Origin: Clostridia bacterium
Lineage (GTDB): Bacteria > Bacillota > Clostridia > Lachnospirales > Anaerotignaceae
Assembly (NCBI GenBank): GCA_022786605.1
Contig: JALFWW010000009.1
Location: 62,001-126,000 of the forward strand
Length of the DNA stretch: 64,000 nt
Reading direction: 5' to 3'
Shown here: positions 26,517-36,476 of the stretch, piece after piece
Layout of the letters: each line of letters opens with the position of its first letter
Numbering within the stretch: position 1 is the stretch's first letter
Made by a program: the position numbers and the translations under genes
The notes under the pieces: model-generated
What the model saw: the letters and a program-made list of their open reading frames with translations, nothing else
Told to the model about the DNA's origin: nothing
Databases searched by the model: none

Positions 26517-27446
26517 TTACTGTAAAAGGATGCCCTCTTTCATTGCGTGTCCTCTCAAATATGCGTCTGTCATCATGCGTTTGCCGCCACGCGCCTGCAC
26601 TTCTGTAATGAGCAGACAACCGTCGCCGCATTTGACAACAAAGCCTTTTTTTGTCACAGCCACAATTTCCCCATTGGCCGCGCCATCGGCTTCAACATCG
26701 GAAGGTACCGCGCCGAAAATCTTCAAAACCTCTTCCTCATAAATGCTATATGCCGCCGGAACCGGATTCAATCCCCGAATGAGATTGATGATGTCCTGTC
26801 TGTTTTTGCTCCAGTCAATATGACCGGTTTCTTTTGTAATCATAGGTGCGTATGTTGCCGCATCGTGATCCTGTGGAATCCGTTCAAGGGTACCGGCTTC
26901 CAATTGATCCAGTGTATCCAGCAGCAGATTTGCGCCTGTTACTGCCATTTTGTCATGGATGGTGGCAAAAGTATCTTCGTCTGTGATCTCCACTTCCGCT
27001 TTCAGCAGCATATCACCGCTGTCCAGACCTTTTGCCATATACATGGTGGTGATGCCTGTTACCTTTTCCCCGTCAATGATGGACCACTGCATAGGTGCCG
27101 CACCACGGTACTTCGGCAGAAGAGAGCCATGGACATTGATACAGCCGTATTTGGGCATTTCCAGAATGGGTTCAGACAAAATCTGTCCAAAAGCTGTTAC
27201 CGCAATCAGATCCGGTTCATAGGAACGAAGCCGTTCCACAAATTCCGGTTCTTTCACTTTTTCCGGCTGCAAAACGGGAATACCATGTTCCAGCGCACAA
27301 GCTTTTACCGGTGTAGGCACCATCTTTTTCCCTCTGCCCTTGGGCTTATCGGGCTGTGTTACTACCAGCACCACTTCATGTTTTGTCAGCAGCGCTTCCA
27401 AAGAAGGCACCGCAAAATCGGGAGTCCCCATAAAAATGACACGCAT
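26517..27446 (-). CDS. fmt: Methionyl-tRNA formyltransferase
   Basis: A 309-residue enzyme that formylates initiator Met-tRNA using 10-formyl-THF. MRVIFMGTPDFAVPSLEAL starts the Rossmann domain. VHGSLLPKYRGAAPMQW holds the catalytic His, and GITTMYMAKGLDSGDML the Asp. The C-terminal OB domain has CGDGCLLITEVQ. It is 12 bp after def, its functional partner. Confidence 0.97.
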   Translation of the reverse strand: MRVIFMGTPDFAVPSLEALLTKHEVVLVVTQPDKPKGRGKKMVPTPVKACALEHGIPVLQPEKVKEPEFVERLRSYEPDLIAVTAFGQILSEPILEMPKYGCINVHGSLLPKYRGAAPMQWSIIDGEKVTGITTMYMAKGLDSGDMLLKAEVEITDEDTFATIHDKMAVTGANLLLDTLDQLEAGTLERIPQDHDAATYAPMITKETGHIDWSKNRQDIINLIRGLNPVPAAYSIYEEEVLKIFGAVPSDVEADGAANGEIVAVTKKGFVVKCGDGCLLITEVQARGGKRMMTDAYLRGHAMKEGILLQ

Positions 27447-27458
27447 GGCAATTCCTCC

Positions 27459-27914
27459 TTATGCTTCGTCTTCGTCGGGCAGAGCCTTATCAATATATAA
27501 TACCCCATCCAGATGATCCAATTCATGACACAGGGCAACTGCCATCAGTTCTTCCCCTTCCACGATGATTTTTTCACCGTCACGGTTCAGGGCTTCCACT
27601 TTTACATAAGCGGGACGATCCACACGAGCGCTTGCGCCGGGAACGCTCAGGCAGCCTTCATAGTCGATCTGAGAACCTGTCGCTTCTACGATGACAGGGT
27701 TGATCAGTTCTACCAGACCATCGCCGATGTCAATCACAACAACGCGTTTCAAAACGCCTACCTGAGGCGCAGCCAGACCTACGCCGTTTGCGTCGTACAT
27801 GGTTTCTGCCATGTCATCCAGCAGTGTCAATGTATTGGGTGTGATTTCTTTGACGGGTTTGCAGATTTTGCGCAAAACCTCGTCTGTACTGATTCTGATT
27901 TGTCTTTTTGCCAT
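27459..27914 (-). CDS. def: Peptide deformylase
   Basis: A 151-residue metalloenzyme that removes the N-formyl group from nascent proteins. All three motifs are present: [18 protein letters not shown] and HELDHLDG. The length is on the short, type I side. It pairs with fmt in the same transcript. Confidence 0.97.
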   Translation of the reverse strand: MAKRQIRISTDEVLRKICKPVKEITPNTLTLLDDMAETMYDANGVGLAAPQVGVLKRVVVIDIGDGLVELINPVIVEATGSQIDYEGCLSVPGASARVDRPAYVKVEALNRDGEKIIVEGEELMAVALCHELDHLDGVLYIDKALPDEDEA

Positions 27915-28020
27915 TTTTTATCCTCCTAAAAAAGCGCCTTGCGCCACCGATGTTCCATTGTTGCCTGCGAAATGATTCGCATTAAAATATTTTATCATAT
28001 TTCCTACCAAGTTACAAGAT

Positions 28021-30453
28021 TTACGCGAGGAAAGAAAGATGAAAGCGGATTTCCCGGCTCACATCTTTTTTCGTTTGCTCCACAGTATACAGGACAAAGA
28101 CCTTCAGACGTTCTGCATCCGTTCCCTTGGCGAAAATCTGCCAGCGGAATTCTCCTCTGAACTTGGGCAAAGGCGCAGGTGCAGGACCGACTACGGTACA
28201 ACCAGCCCGCTCTGCGTAATGATTCATATAAGCTCCCAATCGCTGGGCAGCCAGTATCACTTCCTGCTCCATCTCTCCCGTAATGAGCACAGAGAAGATA
28301 TGAGAAAAAGGCGGATACTCCATAGCCTGCCGCAGAAGGATTTCTTCCTGATAAAAGCCTTCGTAATCCTGCGCTGCCGCCATACGGATGGCATGGTTTT
28401 CCGGCTGATAAGTCTGGATGAATACCCGTCCTTCCAGTTCTCCTCGCCCGGCTCTGCCTGCCGCCTGAGTAATGAGCTGGAAACAGTTCTCCGCCGCCTG
28501 ATAGGTACCAAAATTCAAAGAAAGGTCTGCCGCCAAAATCCCCACCAACGTCACGTTGGGGAAATCATGACCTTTGGCAATCATCTGCGTGCCAATGAGA
28601 ATATCAGCCTTTCCTTTTCCAAACAATTCTAAGATGCGGGCGTGTCCATTTTTCCCTGTGGTGGTGTCCGCATCCATCCGCAGAACACTTGCTTCTGGAA
28701 AAAGCCGTCTGGTTTCTTCCTCGATTTTCTGGGTACCTGTACCGAAATAGCGGATATAATGGGAACCACAGGAAGGGCATGTCTTGGGTACTGGCACTTC
28801 TTTGCCGCAGTAATGACAGACCAATGCCTTATCTGACGCATGGTAGGTATAAGAAATGTTACAGGAAGGGCAAGTCAGGGCTTCCCCGCATTTCCGGCAG
28901 GAAACAAATGTGGAATATCCCCGTCGGTTCAAAAAAAGCATGGTTTGCTGTCCTTTTTCTAGATTTTCTCGGATTGCCTGCTGCAAAGGCAGTCCAAAGG
29001 CGGAACGGTTGCCATCCTCCAATTCTTTCCGCATATCCGTCACAAAGACCTTAGGCAGGCGGCTGCCCTTTGTCCGTTCTTTCAATTGCAGCAGCAAAAA
29101 CTCTCCTGTCACTGCCCGATGATAACTGTCTATGTCAGGGGTGGCACTGCCCATGACCAGCAACGCCCCTGTCAGTTCCGATAATTTTCTAGCCACTTCA
29201 CGGGTATGATACTTGGGTGTTACATCGGAAATGTAACTGCTTTCGTGACACTCATCCATAACAATGACCCCAAGGTTTGAAAAAGGCATGAATAAGGCGG
29301 AACGTGGTCCAATGATGATGGAAATCTCTCCGTCCCTTGCTTTCCGCCACTGATCCAGCCTCTCCCCCAAGGACAGGCGGCTGTGGGTCACAGAAACCCG
29401 CTTGCCAAAACGGGAAATGAACCGCTCCATAATCTGGGGTGTCAGCGATATTTCCGGCACCAGCACAATGGCTTGTTTTCCTTCCATAATAACACGCTCA
29501 ATGAGCTGCATATAAATTTCTGTTTTGCCGCTGCCTGTAACTCCATGGAGCAGTACGGGACGTTTCTGCTCTTTCTGTTCTTCCTCTCGCAAAAGTGCCA
29601 ATGCCTGCGCTTGTTCCGGTGTAGGATAAAAGGGCTGGGTGGGTGTGTAATCCTCTAATTGGAATACATCACGCTTTTCCTGTCTGCGCTGTTCCACCAA
29701 AACGCCCTTTTGCAAAAGGGTATGGATGGGAGAATCTGTCACAGCAGCCTTTTCCTTTAGTTCCTCCACAGAAATGCTTTCTCCTGAGCAAATAGCGGAA
29801 AGCACACGCAGCTGACCAGCCAGACGCTTGTCTTTTTCCGCTTTTTCCTTTGCTGTTGTGAGCAGTTCTTCATTTTCCGTCAGCAAAACATATCGTTTTT
29901 CTTTCTTATAGGTACTGCGGGTGGTTTTCTGATGCAGACGGACAACTTTTTTCTCCTGTAGACAGCGGAGGATATATTCCGTACGGTTGCCAAAAATCTG
30001 CTCCAGCTCTCGCAGAGGAACCGCTCCTCCCTGTTCTTCCAGTGCATCCGCCATCTGCTGTTCTTTTTCCGAAAGCTCCGCCATCTGTCCTGTCAGTTCC
30101 GCATACCAAATGCTTTTGGTGCGGATGCCCGCTGGCATCACTGCCTGCAAACACTGATTCAGCGTACAAAAATACTCTTTTTTCATCCATTTTGCCAGTT
30201 CCAGTATGAACGGCGTCAGGATGGGTCTGCCTTCATCCAGAATTTCCACGATTTCCTTGATCTTTCCAGCAGGTACTTCTGTTGTTTCCGTCAGGGCAAT
30301 GACATAGCCTTCCCGTTTGGTGTTGCGCTGTCCAAAAGGCACCATGACCCGCAGTCCCACACAGACTTCTTCTTCCCACTGCTTGGGTACTCTGTAGTCA
30401 AAAACACGGTCTACCTCCGCATGATTGGCATCTATGATGACCTGTGCGTACAT
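28021..30453 (-). CDS. priA: Primosomal protein N' (replication restart helicase PriA)
   Basis: An 810-residue helicase. Its N-terminal DNA 3'-end binding domain (MYAQVIIDANHAEVDRVFDY) leads to a Walker A GVTGSGKTEIYM and the DECHE box. The zinc region has paired cysteines (CRKCGEALTCPSC, CHYCGKEVPVPKTCPSCG). Helicase motifs follow: IGTQMIAKGHDFPNVTLVG, QAAGRAGR. It restarts collapsed replication forks. Start 30453 is fixed by AAAGGAGGTG, where a frame to 30498 has no ribosome site. The coaBC gene usually found between rpoZ and priA is absent. Confidence 0.96.
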   Translation of the reverse strand: MYAQVIIDANHAEVDRVFDYRVPKQWEEEVCVGLRVMVPFGQRNTKREGYVIALTETTEVPAGKIKEIVEILDEGRPILTPFILELAKWMKKEYFCTLNQCLQAVMPAGIRTKSIWYAELTGQMAELSEKEQQMADALEEQGGAVPLRELEQIFGNRTEYILRCLQEKKVVRLHQKTTRSTYKKEKRYVLLTENEELLTTAKEKAEKDKRLAGQLRVLSAICSGESISVEELKEKAAVTDSPIHTLLQKGVLVEQRRQEKRDVFQLEDYTPTQPFYPTPEQAQALALLREEEQKEQKRPVLLHGVTGSGKTEIYMQLIERVIMEGKQAIVLVPEISLTPQIMERFISRFGKRVSVTHSRLSLGERLDQWRKARDGEISIIIGPRSALFMPFSNLGVIVMDECHESSYISDVTPKYHTREVARKLSELTGALLVMGSATPDIDSYHRAVTGEFLLLQLKERTKGSRLPKVFVTDMRKELEDGNRSAFGLPLQQAIRENLEKGQQTMLFLNRRGYSTFVSCRKCGEALTCPSCNISYTYHASDKALVCHYCGKEVPVPKTCPSCGSHYIRYFGTGTQKIEEETRRLFPEASVLRMDADTTTGKNGHARILELFGKGKADILIGTQMIAKGHDFPNVTLVGILAADLSLNFGTYQAAENCFQLITQAAGRAGRGELEGRVFIQTYQPENHAIRMAAAQDYEGFYQEEILLRQAMEYPPFSHIFSVLITGEMEQEVILAAQRLGAYMNHYAERAGCTVVGPAPAPLPKFRGEFRWQIFAKGTDAERLKVFVLYTVEQTKKDVSREIRFHLSFLA

Positions 30454-30481
30454 CTCGCACCTCCTTTCTGTAAATGTCAGA

Positions 30482-30534
30482 AAAGCCGGAGATTTCACTG
30501 TTCCTTTGGGCAGCTTTCTGAACCTCCGACTTTT
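30482..30534 (-). terminator. Possible terminator between rpoZ and priA
   Basis: On the minus strand GTCGGAGGTTC pairs (with an interruption) with GAAC...CTCCGGC around a loop and is followed by TTTTCT. The loop is longer than usual, so it may only attenuate. Confidence 0.4.
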
Positions 30535-30545
30535 TTCGTTGATGA

Positions 30546-30836
30546 TTATGCTTCTGTTTCTTCTGTTACAACAGTTTCTTCCATTGTTTCTTCTTCAGGC
30601 ATAGCTTCTTCAGGGTGACCCTGACGTACTTTGATTTTGCCCTGATACAGTTCGTTGACTGCGATAGATACGGGTTTGTCAACCTTTGTGTTGCTTACCA
30701 GAGGGTCAGCATGGTCAACCAGCTGTCTGGCACGTTTTGCCGCTGCGATAACGATGGTGTAACGGCTGCCCAGTGTGATATCGTCTGTTTCCTGATTGAT
30801 AACGTCCAATAAGTCTGTATAAGATGGTCTTAACAT
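30546..30836 (-). CDS. rpoZ: RNA polymerase omega subunit
   Basis: A 96-residue omega subunit. The N-terminal MLRPSYTDLLDV and YTIVIAAAKRARQL are the conserved RpoZ core that clamps beta-prime. A Glu-rich tail follows (EEAMPEEETMEE). ATG 30836 is preferred over the TTG at 30842, since AAAGGAG sits about 9 bases upstream of the former. It follows gmk with 2 bases between stop and start, the usual gmk-rpoZ order. Confidence 0.94.
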   Translation of the reverse strand: MLRPSYTDLLDVINQETDDITLGSRYTIVIAAAKRARQLVDHADPLVSNTKVDKPVSIAVNELYQGKIKVRQGHPEEAMPEEETMEETVVTEETEA

Positions 30837-30838
30837 AA

Positions 30839-31447
30839 TCAAATCTCTCCTTTGAATACCTTTTTGATCTCTTTATTTCTGCTGCATTTCATGGATTCCG
30901 CATGGACAATGTCCAAAATATCCTGTGTCGCCTGGGGAACGGTATCGTTGATGACTACATAGTCATAATCCTGTACAAATTCCATTTCTTCCAGCGCGCG
31001 ATGGATACGGCGGTTGATGGTTTCTTTATCCTCTGTACCGCGGTTTGTCAGGCGTCTGCCCAGTTCTTCCAGATTGGGAGGAACCAGGAAAATCAATACC
31101 CCTTCGGGATAGAGTTTTTTCACCTGCAATGCGCCCTGCACTTCGATTTCCAGAATGACATTCTGCCCTTTTTGTAGCTGCTCTGTGACATATGCTCTCG
31201 GTGTGCCGTAGCAGTTGCCGCAGAATTCTGCCCATTCCAGCAGTTCCTGATTGGCAATCATTCTTTCAAATTCTTCCCTTGTGCGGAAGAAATAATGGAC
31301 ACCGTCCTGTTCATACTCTCTTGGGGCACGGGTGGTAGCGGAAATGGAAAGGGCAAAATCATCCTTTGCTTTCAGCTGTTCCACGATGGTGCCTTTGCCG
31401 GAACCGGATGGTCCCGATAAAATCAGCAATAATCCCTGTTTTTTCAT
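30839..31447 (-). CDS. gmk: Guanylate kinase
   Basis: A 202-residue P-loop kinase converting GMP to GDP. It has [18 protein letters not shown] (P-loop), [20 protein letters not shown] (GMP binding), [14 protein letters not shown] and [13 protein letters not shown]. It overlaps remA by 4 bp and precedes rpoZ. Confidence 0.97.
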   Translation of the reverse strand: MKKQGLLLILSGPSGSGKGTIVEQLKAKDDFALSISATTRAPREYEQDGVHYFFRTREEFERMIANQELLEWAEFCGNCYGTPRAYVTEQLQKGQNVILEIEVQGALQVKKLYPEGVLIFLVPPNLEELGRRLTNRGTEDKETINRRIHRALEEMEFVQDYDYVVINDTVPQATQDILDIVHAESMKCSRNKEIKKVFKGEI

Positions 31448-31707
31448 GTTACACTCCCCTTTTGTTCTGCCGCAAGGCGTCCGCCGATGGTTTCGGGCAT
31501 ATTGGGCGAAAGCACCACATGTCCATTATCCATGACAATGACGCATCTTGTTTTTCTGCCATAAGTGGCGTCGATCAGATTTCCCTTTTCCTTTGCCTCC
31601 TGTATGATCCGCTTCACAGGGGCGGAATCGGGGCTGATGATGGCAATGACGCGATTTGCGGAAACCACATTGCCATAGCCGATATTCAAAAACTGAATCC
31701 GTTCCAT
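31444..31707 (-). CDS. remA: RemA family (DUF370) DNA-binding regulator
   Basis: An 87-residue protein with the RemA core: [33 protein letters not shown] and [24 protein letters not shown]. In B. subtilis RemA activates matrix and osmoprotection genes and binds DNA as a ring-like oligomer. Its position between yicC and gmk matches the B. subtilis locus. Targets here are unknown. Confidence 0.9.
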   Translation of the reverse strand: MERIQFLNIGYGNVVSANRVIAIISPDSAPVKRIIQEAKEKGNLIDATYGRKTRCVIVMDNGHVVLSPNMPETIGGRLAAEQKGSVT

Positions 31708-31713
31708 ATATCC

Positions 31714-32601
31714 TCACTCCAGATTCTGAATCTGTTCTCTGATTTTTTCGATTTCGCTCTTGAGGGCAATGGTTGCCTTCACAATGCGGATATCATTTGC
31801 TTTGGAAGCGATGGTATTGGATTCTCTGTTCATTTCCTGCACCAGGAAATCCAGTTTTCTGCCTACCTGACCGCCGTTTTCCAGAATTTCTCTCAGCTGA
31901 ATCAGATGGCTGTCCAGTCTGGTCAGTTCTTCGTCAATGCAGCCTTTATCCGCGAAGATCGCCACTTCCATTGCCACACGCTGAGGGTCTACATCCACAT
32001 TGTCCAGCAGTTCTTTCAGGCGGTTATTGAGTTTTTCCTGATATTCCACAACCACCTGAGGGGCGTATACCTTTACTTCTTCCACCAGTTTGGCAATGTA
32101 TTCGCCTTTTTTCAGAATATCCTGTTTCAGATTTTCCCCTTCCACACTGCGCATAGCAACAAAGTTTGCAACTGCCGCATCCAGTGCGGGAGAAAGCGCT
32201 GCCCAGATCACATCTTCTTCTTTCTGGGCTTTTTCCACGGTGATCACATCGGGGAATTTTGCTGTCAGAGAAAGCAGGTCCGCACCGTTGACGCCCAGCA
32301 GGTTTTCCAGCTCGCGGAGTTTTTCCGCATATGCCGTCGCTAAGCCTGTGTTGAGTTTTACTTCCACATCGTCTGCGGAAAATGTTTCAAAACTGATGAA
32401 CACATCGGTTTTGCCGCGGAATACATCCTGCATCACCCGTTTTTTGATTTTATCTTCCAGACTTGCCAGAGAACGAGGCAATTTGATAGTCATATCATTG
32501 TAACGGTGGTTGACAGATTTCATTTCCACCACAAATTTCCGGTCTTCTGCAATATGCTCGCCTCTGCCGTAGCCTGTCATGCTTCTTACATTCGCACTCA
32601 T
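31714..32601 (-). CDS. YicC/YloC-family endoribonuclease
   Basis: A 295-residue YicC-family protein. It starts VRSMTGYGRGE, then has VVEMKSVNHRYNDMTIKLPRSL. It ends with ILENGGQVGRKLDFLVQEMNRESNTIASKAND, the DUF1732 signature. YicC proteins are endoribonucleases acting in RNA turnover (family knowledge). ATG 32601 fits the family start better than the extended 32628. It heads the remA-gmk-rpoZ operon. Confidence 0.93.
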   Translation of the reverse strand: MSANVRSMTGYGRGEHIAEDRKFVVEMKSVNHRYNDMTIKLPRSLASLEDKIKKRVMQDVFRGKTDVFISFETFSADDVEVKLNTGLATAYAEKLRELENLLGVNGADLLSLTAKFPDVITVEKAQKEEDVIWAALSPALDAAVANFVAMRSVEGENLKQDILKKGEYIAKLVEEVKVYAPQVVVEYQEKLNNRLKELLDNVDVDPQRVAMEVAIFADKGCIDEELTRLDSHLIQLREILENGGQVGRKLDFLVQEMNRESNTIASKANDIRIVKATIALKSEIEKIREQIQNLE

Positions 32602-32812
32602 GTCTGTTCCTTTCTTTCTGAATCTCATGTTTTCCGAACCAATTTGAACTGTTCCATTATACCCATTGTCATGGAAAAGCGCAACAAAAAACGGGAATTG
32701 TATCCACTATTTTTAATCAAATTTTAATTTTTCTTTTCAAAAGCGTGCTCTTTCCCACTTTTGGCAAATATGATATACTTAATTGTTAGCAAAACAAAAA
32801 GGAGGGATTGCT

Positions 32813-34579
32813 ATGGCACTGGACGGTATCACCACCGCAGCCATCGTCACCGAACTGAAAGAAAAACTCATCGGCGGCAGAATCGACAAGGTACATCAGC
32901 CCCTTGCCGACGAAATCCGCTTTTCTGTGCGCGCCATTGGCGCCAACTATAAAGTGCTGGCTTCTGCCAATTCCGGTCATCCCCGGATGCACATCACCGA
33001 AAACACCAGAGAAAATCCCATAACAGCACCCCTGTTCTGCATGGTACTGCGTAAGCACATTGCCGGCGGCAAGATTGTTGACATTTGCCAGCCAAACTTT
33101 GAGCGTATCATCATCATCAAAGTGGAGTCTGCCAACGAAATGGGCGATATGACTGTGAAAAACCTGATTCTGGAAATCATGGGCAAACACAGCAACCTGA
33201 TTCTTACGGACGAAAACAACAAGATTCTGGATTCCATCAAGCGGGTTTCCCACGACAAAAGCTCTGTCCGGGAAGTTTTGCCGGGAAAAACTTATGTGTT
33301 CCCTCCTTCTCAGGATAAGAAAAACCCCATGGAACTGGAAGAAAGCAGCTTTTCTTCTTTGCTTCACGTGCAGGAAGGTCAGAAGATACAGGATTTCCTT
33401 TATAAGACCTATACAGGTATCAGCCCCATCATGGCGGCGGAAATCTGCCACGAAGCAAAACTAGATGCTTCCGATGCCTGCGAGCAGATGACAACGGAAA
33501 AAGAACATGCCCTCTTTACCGCCTTTTCCAACACCATGGAACAGGTGAAGGCTGGCGCTTTCTCCCCTGCCGTTTACTATCAGAAACCCGGCGGCAAAAT
33601 TCTGGATTTCGGTGTACTGCCTATGACACAGTTTGACGGATTGTATGCGAAAGCATATCCTACCGTATCCGCTCTGCTGGAAGGGTTCTACACAGAACGG
33701 GATAACGCGGCACATATTCGCCAGAAAGCACACGATACCCGCAGACTGGTCATGACCAACATCGAAAGATGTGTGAAAAAGAAAGATATCCAGCTGAAAA
33801 CCCTGCGGGATGTAGCGGACAAGGATAAATGGAAACTGAAAGGCGAGCTGATCACTGCCAACATCTACGCCATTCCTCCCAATGCTACCACATTCAAAAC
33901 TGTGAATTTCTATGACGAAAACATGTCAGAAATCGAAATCGCGCTGGACCCTACCAAAACACCGGCGGAAAATGCCCAGAAATATTTCAATAAATACAAC
34001 AAAGCAAAACGTACTCTCGCAGCCATGGAAATCCAGCAGAAACAGAATGACGAAGAACTGGCTTATCTGGAAAGTGTCCTGAACGCACTGGACACCGCAA
34101 AGGACGATGCCGATCTGGCGGAAATCCGCACAGAATTGGCAGAAAGCGGCTTCATCCGCAGACAGCCCCAGAAAAAAGGTCAGTCCAAGCCCAAGAAAGC
34201 AAAACCCATGCGTTACATTTCTTCTGACGGCTACGAAATTCTGGTGGGTAAAAGCAATCTGCAAAACGATGAACTGACACTGCGGACAGCGGAGCCAACA
34301 GATATCTGGATGCATACCAAAGAAATCCCCGGCTCCCATGTCATCATCCGCACCAACGGCAAAGGGGAAGTTCCCATCCCCACACTGGAAGAAGCTGCAA
34401 ATCTGGCAGCTTTCTACAGCAAAGCCAAAAACGGCAGTATGGTACCTGTAGACTATACTCTGCGGAAAAATGTGAAAAAGCCCAATGGCGCAAAGCCGGG
34501 CATGGTCATTTATCTGACCAATAAAACCATTTATATCACGCCAGAAGAAGAAAAAGTCAACCAAATGGCAACTGAATAA
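32813..34579 (+). CDS. rqcH: RqcH/NFACT-family ribosome quality control factor
   Basis: A 588-residue NFACT protein (formerly FbpA-like fibronectin-binding). The N-terminal NFACT-N domain (MALDGITTAAIVTELKEKL, GGRIDKVHQP) is followed by a helix-hairpin-helix and coiled-coil region (about 350-440). The NFACT-R domain near the C-terminus has YISSDGYEILVGKSNLQND, PTDIWMHTKEIPGSHVIIR and PGMVIYLTNKTIYITP. RqcH adds alanine tails to stalled nascent chains on free 50S subunits. Start is set by AAGGAGGG before ATG 32813. It is divergent from yicC, with which it is also clustered in B. subtilis (yloA). Confidence 0.95.
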   Translation: MALDGITTAAIVTELKEKLIGGRIDKVHQPLADEIRFSVRAIGANYKVLASANSGHPRMHITENTRENPITAPLFCMVLRKHIAGGKIVDICQPNFERIIIIKVESANEMGDMTVKNLILEIMGKHSNLILTDENNKILDSIKRVSHDKSSVREVLPGKTYVFPPSQDKKNPMELEESSFSSLLHVQEGQKIQDFLYKTYTGISPIMAAEICHEAKLDASDACEQMTTEKEHALFTAFSNTMEQVKAGAFSPAVYYQKPGGKILDFGVLPMTQFDGLYAKAYPTVSALLEGFYTERDNAAHIRQKAHDTRRLVMTNIERCVKKKDIQLKTLRDVADKDKWKLKGELITANIYAIPPNATTFKTVNFYDENMSEIEIALDPTKTPAENAQKYFNKYNKAKRTLAAMEIQQKQNDEELAYLESVLNALDTAKDDADLAEIRTELAESGFIRRQPQKKGQSKPKKAKPMRYISSDGYEILVGKSNLQNDELTLRTAEPTDIWMHTKEIPGSHVIIRTNGKGEVPIPTLEEAANLAAFYSKAKNGSMVPVDYTLRKNVKKPNGAKPGMVIYLTNKTIYITPEEEKVNQMATE

Positions 34580-34585
34580 AAAACA

Positions 34586-34628
34586 GGCAGACACTCCTCA
34601 ACGTAGCAGAGTGTTTGCCTTTCTTTTG
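34586..34628 (+). terminator. rqcH terminator
   Basis: GGCAGACACTC and GAGTGTTTGCC pair around a 12-base loop 6 bp past the stop, followed by TTTCTTTT. Confidence 0.85.
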
Positions 34629-34669
34629 AAAACGATAGGTATACAGTATTTTTATAGCGAGGTCATATT

Positions 34670-35998
34670 ATGCAAAACGACATTTCCAAAGAATTTTCCC
34701 TTGGCGGATTGCTCCGTTTTACATTTCCCACCATCATTATGATGATGTTTGTGGCAACCTATATCATCGCGGACGGTATTTTCGTTTCCCGTTTTGTGGG
34801 AACGGCAGCCCTTTCCGCCATTAACATCGTTTATCCCCTCATCAACGTCATGCTGGGTGTGGGCATTATGCTGGGCACCGGTGGCAGTGCCATCATCGGC
34901 AGAGAATTGGGTGCAGGCAAAGAAGATCTGGCAAGACGGCATTTTACACTGCTGACACTCTTTGCTATCGCTATGGGTCTGATTCTTTCCCTGCTCTGCT
35001 TTGTGTTCATCGAGCCTCTTTCCATTTTTCTGGGGGCTGACGAAGCCCTGCTGCCCTACTGCATCGACTACGGCAGAATCATGATGGCGTTCTATTCCAT
35101 TTCTGTGGTACAGGTGCTGTTTCAGGTATTCTTTGTCACCGCAGGCAAGCCAAAACTGGGGCTGATTCTCAATGTTGCCAGCGGCATCAGCAACATCGTT
35201 TTCGACTATGTATTCATCGTTTTGATGGATATGGGCATCAAAGGGGCTGCTTGGGGTACTGTCACCAGCTTCCTCATCGGTGGTATTCCGCCACTGATCT
35301 ATTTCCTGAAACCACGGGCAGTGCTGTACTTTGTGAAACCAGAATGGAACATACAGGTATTGCTTCACAGTATGAGCAACGGTGCTTCTGAGCTGATTAC
35401 CAATATTTCCTCAGGCGTTACCACATACCTGTTCAACAAAGTTATGATGCAGATGATGGGACAGGACGGCGTGGCTGCCATCACCATTATCCTTTACGCA
35501 AAATTCCTCTTTGCCTCTGCTTATATGGGCTTTTCCAATGGTGTGGCGCCAGTATTCAGTTATCAGTACGGCAAACGAAATCACATCCAACTGAAACGGC
35601 TGTTCAAAATGTCCATGGGCATCATACTGGTTTCTTCAGCAGTCATCAGTGTGCTTTCATTCCTTTTGGCAGAGCCAACCATACTGGTATTTACCCCCAG
35701 AGAAAGCTCCACATTCACCCTCACATTAGATGGGTATAAAATCTGTGCATGGAACTTCTTGTTCTGCGGCGTGAATATCTTTGCTTCAGCATTTTTCACT
35801 GCCCTTTCCAACGGGGTGCTTTCGGCGCTGATTTCTTCCCTGCGCACCTTCGTCTGTGTCAGCGGATGCATTTTGTTCCTGCCGAAATATCTTGACCTGT
35901 TAGGTGTATGGCTTGCCATTCCTGTGGCAGAAGTGCTGACCATTGTGGTAGCTATCATTCTGTTTGTAGGCGCAAGAAAAAAATATCAATACGCATAA
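34670..35998 (+). CDS. MATE-family multidrug/cation antiporter
   Basis: A 442-residue protein with about 12 membrane segments in two halves of six. MATE features include GLLRFTFPTIIMMMFVATYIIADGIFVS, LSAINIVYPLINVMLGVGIMLGTGGSAIIGRELGAG (in part) and the second-half counterpart GVAAITIILYAKFLFASAYMGFSNGVAPVFSYQYG. Such pumps export drugs or metabolites with Na+ or H+. The substrate is unknown. It is a single gene ending in a bidirectional terminator. Confidence 0.93.
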   Translation: MQNDISKEFSLGGLLRFTFPTIIMMMFVATYIIADGIFVSRFVGTAALSAINIVYPLINVMLGVGIMLGTGGSAIIGRELGAGKEDLARRHFTLLTLFAIAMGLILSLLCFVFIEPLSIFLGADEALLPYCIDYGRIMMAFYSISVVQVLFQVFFVTAGKPKLGLILNVASGISNIVFDYVFIVLMDMGIKGAAWGTVTSFLIGGIPPLIYFLKPRAVLYFVKPEWNIQVLLHSMSNGASELITNISSGVTTYLFNKVMMQMMGQDGVAAITIILYAKFLFASAYMGFSNGVAPVFSYQYGKRNHIQLKRLFKMSMGIILVSSAVISVLSFLLAEPTILVFTPRESSTFTLTLDGYKICAWNFLFCGVNIFASAFFTALSNGVLSALISSLRTFVCVSGCILFLPKYLDLLGVWLAIPVAEVLTIVVAIILFVGARKKYQYA

Positions 35999-36036
35999 AA
36001 AAGAGGATGGATTTTTTAAATCCATCCTCTTTTTTA
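35999..36036. terminator. Bidirectional terminator between the MATE gene and the unknown gene
   Basis: AAGAGGATGGATTT and AAATCCATCCTCTT form a perfect stem (36001-36031) flanked by A-rich and T-rich tracts, serving both converging genes. Confidence 0.9.
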
Positions 36037-36417
36037 TGCCTGATACTCCTGATAAATCTTACCGAAAAAGTCATCCAGTGCCTGCTTCATTTCTGCAAAA
36101 CCTTCAGGGTGTTTGGAATGACCCATAGCGTGAATTTCTTCTCCTTCTTTGCCATAAGCATGGAACACCCAGCTGTCTCCGGCGCAGATACATGTTTCGA
36201 TGTCATAAAATCCGTCCCATGCCGCCGCGTTCTGTTCTTCCAGCAGTTTTGCCAGTTCCACAGCCAATTCCTGGGCAGGTTCACAGCGCAGACTGCGTTC
36301 TTCCCCATCGTACAGGTCAATGCCCACGTTTACGCCTTTTTCATTGTCCATACGGTACCATGCCATGTATCCGTCATTTCTGCCATAACGAAAAGAAAAA
36401 GATTTGATTTCTTTCAT
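36034..36417 (-). CDS. Small soluble protein of unknown function
   Basis: A 127-residue acidic protein without signal peptide or membrane segment. It begins MKEIKSFSFRYGRNDGYMAWYRM, has an alpha/beta look and ends in a helix (EMKQALDDFFGKIYQEYQ). There are two close cysteines (ETCICAG) near residue 78. A ribosome site (GGAGGAAGCGCA) precedes the ATG. I do not recognise the family. It is monocistronic and converges on the MATE gene. Confidence 0.75.
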   Translation of the reverse strand: MKEIKSFSFRYGRNDGYMAWYRMDNEKGVNVGIDLYDGEERSLRCEPAQELAVELAKLLEEQNAAAWDGFYDIETCICAGDSWVFHAYGKEGEEIHAMGHSKHPEGFAEMKQALDDFFGKIYQEYQA

Positions 36418-36440
36418 TGCGCTTCCTCCTCTGTGTAAAA

Positions 36441-36473
36441 AGAAAGGGCATCTCTTTTTGAGACGCCCTTTGT
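36441..36473 (-). terminator. rny terminator
   Basis: On the minus strand AAAGGGCGTCTC pairs with GAGATGCCCTTT around AAAAA, followed by CTTTTT. It lies 4 bp past the rny stop. Confidence 0.85.
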
Positions 36474-36476
36474 GGT

